From Candidatus Nitrotoga sp. CP45 (GTDB taxonomy: Bacteria; Bacteroidota; Bacteroidia; Flavobacteriales; Flavobacteriaceae): 9,954 nt of DNA. Positions 6,296 through 9,954 of this stretch are shown piece by piece (the stretch's first letter is position 1; each line of letters starts with the position of its first letter). The translations under genes were made by a program, and so were the position numbers. Where the stretch lies: positions 1 to 9,954 of the forward strand of contig CALQCV020000054.1 in NCBI GenBank assembly GCA_943329165.2, read 5' to 3'. The notes beneath the pieces are model-generated. The model had not been told where the DNA came from. It worked only from the letters and a program-made list of their open reading frames with translations, and searched no databases.

Positions 6296-7957
6296 ATGAA
6301 TAAGTTTAAAATTTTCAGCTTAGCGTTAGTAGCAACAACCATTGCGAAAGCACAAGATTTAGAGCCAGCGAAGAAAGCTATTGATGCTGAACAATTTGAA
6401 AAAGCAAAATCGTTGTTGAAATCAGTTATACAAGCAAAACCTGCAAACGGCAAAGCCACATTTCTTTTGGGAAACATTTACTTAAAACAAAATATTTCCG
6501 ATTCTGCTTCAATTTATTTTCAAAAAGGATTGACCGCGAGTGAAGGAGCAAGATTAAATAGCATTGGTTTAGGTCAATTAGATTTAGATGCAAATAACAA
6601 AACAGCCGCACAAGCTAAATTTGATTTGGTCATCAAAGAATTGAAAAAGAAAGATACGGAAGAGTACGTTTATATTGCTCGCGCATTCATGAATGCTGAT
6701 AAACCGGATTATAAAAGTGCCATTACCATTTTGACAAAAGCAGCAACAACAAATCCAAATGACGCTCAAGTGCAATTAGCATTAGGTGATGCCTATTACG
6801 GCGATAAAAATCAAAATGATTCGTACAGAGCTTACTTGAATGCATTTCAATTTGATAACAGTTTAATTAGAGCCAAAATGCAACTTGGTGTTTTATTAAA
6901 AGGTGCCAAAGCCTACACAGAAGCTGTAAAATCTTATGACGAAGTAATTGCAATCAATCAGAATTATGGACCAGTTTATCGTGAATTAGCGGAAACGTAT
7001 TATTTATGGGCAAACAATGTTCCGAAAACGTATACTGAAAACATTCAAAAAGCTTTAGGTTTCTATGAAAAATACTTGACTTTAACTGATTATTCAATCA
7101 CTTCACGTATGCGTCACGCTGACTTTTTAATCTTGGCAAAAGATTATAAAGCGTTAGAATTGGAAGCTAACAAGATGAAAGAATTAGATGGAGTTAATCC
7201 AAGAATCCTACGTTATTTAGGGTATTCAGCTTATGAAAACGGAAATGTTGATGTAGCTTTAAAGTCATTACAAGATTTTATCACAAATGCTACTAACAAA
7301 ATTATCCCTCGTGATTATTTGTATTTAGGTCAAGCCAAAATAAAAAAAGGAGCAAGTGCTGATGGGAAATTGATTGACCCAACACAGTTAGCAGCTGGAA
7401 TTGCAGATTTAAAAAAGGCAGTAGAAATGGAGCCATTAGCGGCTAATGAGTTAAATGAAATTGGTAAAAAATTGTACGATCAGAAAGCATTTACCGCTGC
7501 AGCAGCCGTGTTTGAAGTTGCGGTTACCAACCCAAATTCTAAAAATTATTTGATTGACAATTTCTATCTCGGAAACTCATTTTATTATGATAACACTAGA
7601 AAAGACATTGTAAAACCAGATCCAATTGCCTTGCAAAAAGCCGATGTTGCTTTTGGAAATGTAATTACGGCTTCACCAACAACACAAGATGCTTATCTTT
7701 TCAGAGCGAGAACTAATAGATTGTTGGAAAATGACGAAATGATGGCTACATACTACCAACAATATATTGATGTAGTAACAGCAAAAGGTGAAGAAGAAGT
7801 TACGAAAAACAAGGCTAAGTTTATTGAATCATACAACAATATAGCATCAGCTTTAGCAAATACGGATAAAATAAAAGCAAAGGAAATGCTAAACAAAACC
7901 TTACTACTTGACCCAGCTAATGCATATGCGCTTGAAGCAATGAAATTATTAAAATAA
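6296..7957 (+). CDS. Secreted tetratricopeptide-repeat (TPR) protein
   Basis: A 553-aa protein with a signal peptide (1-19, cleaved at AKA before Gln20) and a mature part made almost entirely of helical TPR-type units. Recognisable repeats lie around 21-50, 52-83, 122-154, 156-190, 192-222, 226-263, 301-335, 379-412 and 447-478, with a final unit at 508-546. Typical TPR residues are visible, for example A..LGDAYY (162-168), A..YLNAFQFD (179-187) and VYRELAETYY (227-236). TPR arrays bind other proteins, so a periplasmic scaffold for the TonB machinery or for cell-envelope enzymes is plausible. The start follows AAGAAGAAG. It is the last gene of the cluster; an intrinsic terminator begins 17 nt after its stop. 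Partner and exact role are unknown. Confidence 0.85.
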   Translation: MNKFKIFSLALVATTIAKAQDLEPAKKAIDAEQFEKAKSLLKSVIQAKPANGKATFLLGNIYLKQNISDSASIYFQKGLTASEGARLNSIGLGQLDLDANNKTAAQAKFDLVIKELKKKDTEEYVYIARAFMNADKPDYKSAITILTKAATTNPNDAQVQLALGDAYYGDKNQNDSYRAYLNAFQFDNSLIRAKMQLGVLLKGAKAYTEAVKSYDEVIAINQNYGPVYRELAETYYLWANNVPKTYTENIQKALGFYEKYLTLTDYSITSRMRHADFLILAKDYKALELEANKMKELDGVNPRILRYLGYSAYENGNVDVALKSLQDFITNATNKIIPRDYLYLGQAKIKKGASADGKLIDPTQLAAGIADLKKAVEMEPLAANELNEIGKKLYDQKAFTAAAAVFEVAVTNPNSKNYLIDNFYLGNSFYYDNTRKDIVKPDPIALQKADVAFGNVITASPTTQDAYLFRARTNRLLENDEMMATYYQQYIDVVTAKGEEEVTKNKAKFIESYNNIASALANTDKIKAKEMLNKTLLLDPANAYALEAMKLLK

Positions 7958-7974
7958 AAAATAACGGCATTTTT

Positions 7975-8009
7975 AAAACCGTCTCGATTGAAAATCGAGA
8001 CGGTTTTTT
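7975..8009 (+). terminator. Strong intrinsic terminator after the TonB cluster
   Basis: AAAACCGTCTCGATT (7975-7989) pairs perfectly with AATCGAGACGGTTTT (7993-8007) around a GAA loop, a 15-bp stem whose GC-rich core is followed by TTTTTTATTT. This is the clearest terminator in the window and separates the exbB-to-TPR cluster from queE. Confidence 0.93.
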
Positions 8010-8022
8010 ATTTAAAAGGACC

Positions 8023-8030
8023 TATCTTTG
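8023..8030 (+). promoter_or_regulatory. Putative queE promoter, -7 box
   Basis: TATCTTTG followed by CC fits the Bacteroidota consensus TAnnTTTG. It starts 13 nt beyond the terminator T-run, so its -33 region overlaps the terminator's 3' arm and T-tract. Transcription would begin near 8036, about 13 nt before the queE ATG. The box also rules out the TTG at 8028 as the translation start. Confidence 0.6.
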
Positions 8031-8048
8031 CCGACTAGATTAAACAAA

Positions 8049-8681
8049 ATGTTATCAAAAGAAACACAATTAGCCGTTGAAAAAGGAGAAATGCTTCCAC
8101 TCATGGAAGAATTTTATACTATTCAGGGCGAAGGATTTCATACGGGAACAGCCGCTTATTTTATTCGGATTGGTGGTTGCGATGTAGGTTGTCATTGGTG
8201 TGATGTAAAAGAAAGTTGGAATGCCGAATTGCATCCGCCAACTGAAACGGATATTATTGTTGCCAATGCAAAGAAATATGCTGATACCGTTGTGGTTACC
8301 GGTGGTGAGCCTTTGACTTGGGACATGACATTGCTTACCCAAAAGCTAAAAGACAAAAATCTAAAAGTACATATCGAAACTTCTGGAGCTTATCCGGTAA
8401 CGGGAACTTGGGATTGGTTTTGTCTTTCACCAAAGAAAAATAAATTACCGGTTACCGATGCGTATGCGATTGCTGATGAGTTAAAAATGATTATTTACAA
8501 CAAGCACGATTTCATTTTTGCCGAAGAACAAGCTGCCAAAGTAAACCCTAATGCTATTCTATTTCTGCAGCCCGAATGGAGTAAAAAAGAGGAAATGACG
8601 CCGCTAATTGTCGATTATGTAATGAACAATCCACAATGGAGAGTGTCTTTGCAAACGCATAAATATTTGAACATACCTTAA
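8049..8681 (+). CDS. queE: 7-carboxy-7-deazaguanine synthase
   Basis: Radical SAM enzyme (210 aa) that rearranges 6-carboxy-tetrahydropterin to 7-carboxy-7-deazaguanine in the route to preQ0 and queuosine. The cluster-binding motif CDVGCHWC (C44, C48, C51) has the C-x3-C-x2-C spacing that binds [4Fe-4S]. The SAM-contacting TGGEP (84-88), HIETSG after it, and the leading LPLMEEFYTIQGEGFHTGTAAYFIRIGGC are all typical of QueE. An in-frame TTG at 8028 would add seven residues (MPTRLNK), but it falls inside the promoter-like box, so the ATG at 8049 is preferred. No queC, queD or queF is in the window, as is common where queuosine genes are scattered. A TonB-domain gene follows after 9 nt. Confidence 0.92.
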   Translation: MLSKETQLAVEKGEMLPLMEEFYTIQGEGFHTGTAAYFIRIGGCDVGCHWCDVKESWNAELHPPTETDIIVANAKKYADTVVVTGGEPLTWDMTLLTQKLKDKNLKVHIETSGAYPVTGTWDWFCLSPKKNKLPVTDAYAIADELKMIIYNKHDFIFAEEQAAKVNPNAILFLQPEWSKKEEMTPLIVDYVMNNPQWRVSLQTHKYLNIP

Positions 8682-8690
8682 TATAATCAT

Positions 8691-9071
8691 ATGAAACTGA
8701 TTAAGTTGTTTTTGTTTATTCTATTGCCAATTTCCGGATTTTCACAAATAGGAGGTGAAGGTGAAGTCTATTTAAATGGAGATAGAATTGAAGCTAAATT
8801 CGGAGGCGGCGGAATGGACAACTTTACAGCATTTATAAAGAGAAATTTCGATTATTCGAAAGTTACAAAAGCAGGAAAGCTTGAAGGAGCGTTTACCGTT
8901 GATGAACAAGGAAACGTAACCAAAATAAGAATCACTCAGGTTCTAGATGTCGAATCGGCAACTGAATTTATACGAGTTTTAAAGATGTGCCCAAAATGGG
9001 AACCTGCCCAACGCGGCGGAAAACCAATTAGCATTGAAATAAAATACCCTATGGTTTTTAGAGTTAAATAA
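8691..9071 (+). CDS. Secreted stand-alone TonB C-terminal-like domain protein
   Basis: A 126-aa protein with a signal peptide (1-18, cleaved GFS before Gln19) and a mature part of about 108 residues that is essentially one TonB C-terminal-type domain. RVLKMCPKWEP (95-105) aligns with RVLKSCPRWNP of the TonB encoded upstream. LEGAFTVDEQGNVTKIRI (64-81) matches VFVTFVVEKDGSLTDIKV, and KFGGGGMDNFTAFIKRNF (36-53) resembles the PDFPGG...F entry of that domain. There is no membrane anchor, no proline-rich linker and no lipobox, so it should be free in the periplasm or exported further. It starts 9 nt after queE and is probably cotranscribed with it. It could engage TonB boxes of receptors, compete with TonB, or be an unrelated use of the fold. 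Confidence 0.82.
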   Translation: MKLIKLFLFILLPISGFSQIGGEGEVYLNGDRIEAKFGGGGMDNFTAFIKRNFDYSKVTKAGKLEGAFTVDEQGNVTKIRITQVLDVESATEFIRVLKMCPKWEPAQRGGKPISIEIKYPMVFRVK

Positions 9072-9110
9072 TACGTGACTACCAAATCAAATGAGTTTTC
9101 AGCTTTTTAT

Positions 9111-9812
9111 TTAATAAAATAGTCTCGCTAAATAATCAAAGTGTTTGCCTTCTTGAACCAATTCGCATTGCAAACCGTTGGCATATGCGACATTTTGGAA
9201 AGTATTATAATCAAGATATAGCCACGGAAACGATTCTTCGGTTTCATTTTTATACGAAATGGTAAAACTCAATTCGCCATAATAACCGTCAGCCGGGACC
9301 AAATAACTGCCATCAGCGTCTTCATCAAACATATAAATAATATCAGAACTGTCAATCAGAATTTGTCCATTCGGATTCAAGAGCGATTTTAGTTTCTGAA
9401 GATATTTTGAGGTTTCTGAAAGTGTTCCAAAAATTCCTGTTCCATTCATTAATAAAAGAATAGTGTCAAATTTCTCTTCTTCTAAAGCTAATAAATTATG
9501 AACTTGAGCATTTTGCAATCCCCGTAATTTACAAGCTTTTATGGCATTCGCCGAAATATCAATAGCTGTAACTTCAAAACCTTTTTTCTGCAAATACAGA
9601 CTATGAATTCCGGCTCCGCAACCAACATCAAGAACTTTTCCTTTGCAAAGCTGTAAAGCTTTCTTTTCCAATTTAGGCATTTCATTATAACTTCTGAAAA
9701 GATAATCCACACTCATTTCATCCGCTTCGGAAATATTGGTTTCAGTCACCAAATCCTCAGGAGAATTATTAGTTTGAAAATCGAGTATGGCTTTGCCGAA
9801 AAGATCCTTCAT
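9111..9812 (-). CDS. Class I SAM-dependent methyltransferase
   Basis: A 233-aa cytosolic protein with a Rossmann-type methyltransferase core. Motif I is VLDVGCGAG (60-68), the acidic ribose-binding residue is D85 in VTAIDIS, and KFDTILLLMNGTGIFG (114-129) and LKSLLNPNGQILIDSSDI (141-158) correspond to later core strands. The substrate is not evident; a small molecule, lipid or quinone are all possible. The C-terminal part (about 175-233) is the likely substrate-binding region and matches nothing I can name. It converges on the TonB-domain gene with a 39-bp gap (9072-9110) where I see no clear hairpin terminator. Upstream on its own strand no good TAnnTTTG box is visible, but there is a hairpin (9830-9852) in its probable leader. 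Confidence 0.87.
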   Translation of the reverse strand: MKDLFGKAILDFQTNNSPEDLVTETNISEADEMSVDYLFRSYNEMPKLEKKALQLCKGKVLDVGCGAGIHSLYLQKKGFEVTAIDISANAIKACKLRGLQNAQVHNLLALEEEKFDTILLLMNGTGIFGTLSETSKYLQKLKSLLNPNGQILIDSSDIIYMFDEDADGSYLVPADGYYGELSFTISYKNETEESFPWLYLDYNTFQNVAYANGLQCELVQEGKHFDYLARLFY

Positions 9813-9829
9813 TTATTCTGAATTTATTT

Positions 9830-9852
9830 TAGAATCTTTTTTATAGATTCTA
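9830..9852. promoter_or_regulatory. Inverted repeat upstream of the methyltransferase gene
   Basis: TAGAATC (9830-9836) and GATTCTA (9846-9852) form a perfect 7-bp inverted repeat with an A/T-only loop, 18 bp upstream of the methyltransferase start. On the plus strand it is followed by TTTTT, so it could act as a weak terminator there. On the minus strand it would be a leader hairpin or an operator. Confidence 0.35.
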
Positions 9853-9863
9853 TTTTTATGTTA

Positions 9864-9951
9864 TTTGGTTATTCGGTTATTTGTTCAGATGATTTGAGTA
9901 AATTTGTGGCTTGGTATAGCGAATAACCAAATCCACGAATAACCGAATTCA
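9864..9951. repeat. Inverted and tandem GAATAACC repeats at right edge
   Basis: TTTGGTTATTCG (9864-9875) is the exact reverse complement of 9920-9931, and ATTCGGTTATT (9871-9881) of 9938-9948. The right arm is a 16-nt direct tandem repeat: CGAATAACCAAATCCA (9920-9935) and CGAATAACCGAATTCA (9936-9951) agree at 14 of 16 positions. The left arm is itself an 8-nt tandem (TGGTTATT/CGGTTATT). It may continue past the window. There are too few units and no spacers, so it is not a CRISPR array. Confidence 0.6.
9899..9906 (+). promoter_or_regulatory. Putative promoter of a plus-strand gene beyond the window
   Basis: TAAATTTG followed by TG matches the Bacteroidota -7 consensus, and a TTTG lies 15 nt upstream (9880-9883), somewhat closer than the usual -33 spacing. 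If used, transcription starts near 9912 and the 16-nt tandem repeats fall in the leader of a gene to the right of the window. Confidence 0.4.
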
Positions 9952-9954
9952 CAT

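Noticed and set aside
9072..9110. Shared terminator between the convergent genes
   Set aside because: There is a T-rich stretch but I could not find a stable stem in the 39 bp, so no terminator is claimed.
9920..9951. 16-nt tandem repeats as a CRISPR array
   Set aside because: Only two units are visible, they are directly adjacent without spacers, too short for a CRISPR repeat, and no cas gene is present.

Overview
The window looks like chromosomal DNA from a member of the Flavobacteriaceae (Bacteroidota), most likely Flavobacterium or a close relative. The evidence is strongly AT-rich DNA, gene starts without a GGAGG-type ribosome binding site, promoter-like boxes matching the Bacteroidota -7 consensus TAnnTTTG, signal peptides cleaved before Gln, and the protein signatures themselves (for example the DIVFEGRNKKYGAF start of the TonB protein). 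This assignment is inferred from these features, not from a database search.

Layout. Positions 1-547 are intergenic. They hold two look-alike hairpins, a REP-like imperfect inverted repeat, a promoter-like box, and a short GC-rich hairpin-forming leader just before the first gene. Positions 548-1903 encode kynurenine 3-monooxygenase (kmo). After 346 bp of AT-rich intergenic DNA with a second promoter-like box comes a tight seven-gene plus-strand cluster (2250-7957): exbB, exbD, a second exbD, tonB, a small two-helix membrane protein, a PstS-like lipoprotein and a secreted tetratricopeptide-repeat (TPR) protein. It ends at a strong intrinsic terminator (7975-8009). A promoter-like box directly behind that terminator probably drives queE (8049-8681) and a small secreted protein consisting of a stand-alone TonB C-terminal-like domain (8691-9071). 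A minus-strand SAM-dependent methyltransferase (9111-9812) converges on these. The right edge (9813-9954) is intergenic, rich in inverted and tandem repeats, and probably carries the promoter of a plus-strand gene outside the window.

How the genes work together. ExbB and the two ExbD proteins would form the inner-membrane proton channel that energises TonB, which drives TonB-dependent outer-membrane receptors. The three downstream genes are tightly spaced with tonB and probably cotranscribed. A periplasm-facing lipoprotein and a secreted TPR protein next to a proton-driven motor recall the layout of the Tol-Pal operon with CpoB, but this is analogy only. No PstA, PstB or PstC gene accompanies the PstS-like protein, so a phosphate-transport label would be unsafe. 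kmo and queE are ordinary metabolic genes (tryptophan/kynurenine pathway; 7-deazaguanine/queuosine pathway).

Most of the window is conserved flavobacterial gene content. The parts most worth a second look are the accessory genes of the TonB cluster, the stand-alone TonB-domain protein, the structured kmo leader with a tiny Arg-rich ORF, and the perfect 17-nt palindrome between exbB and exbD.
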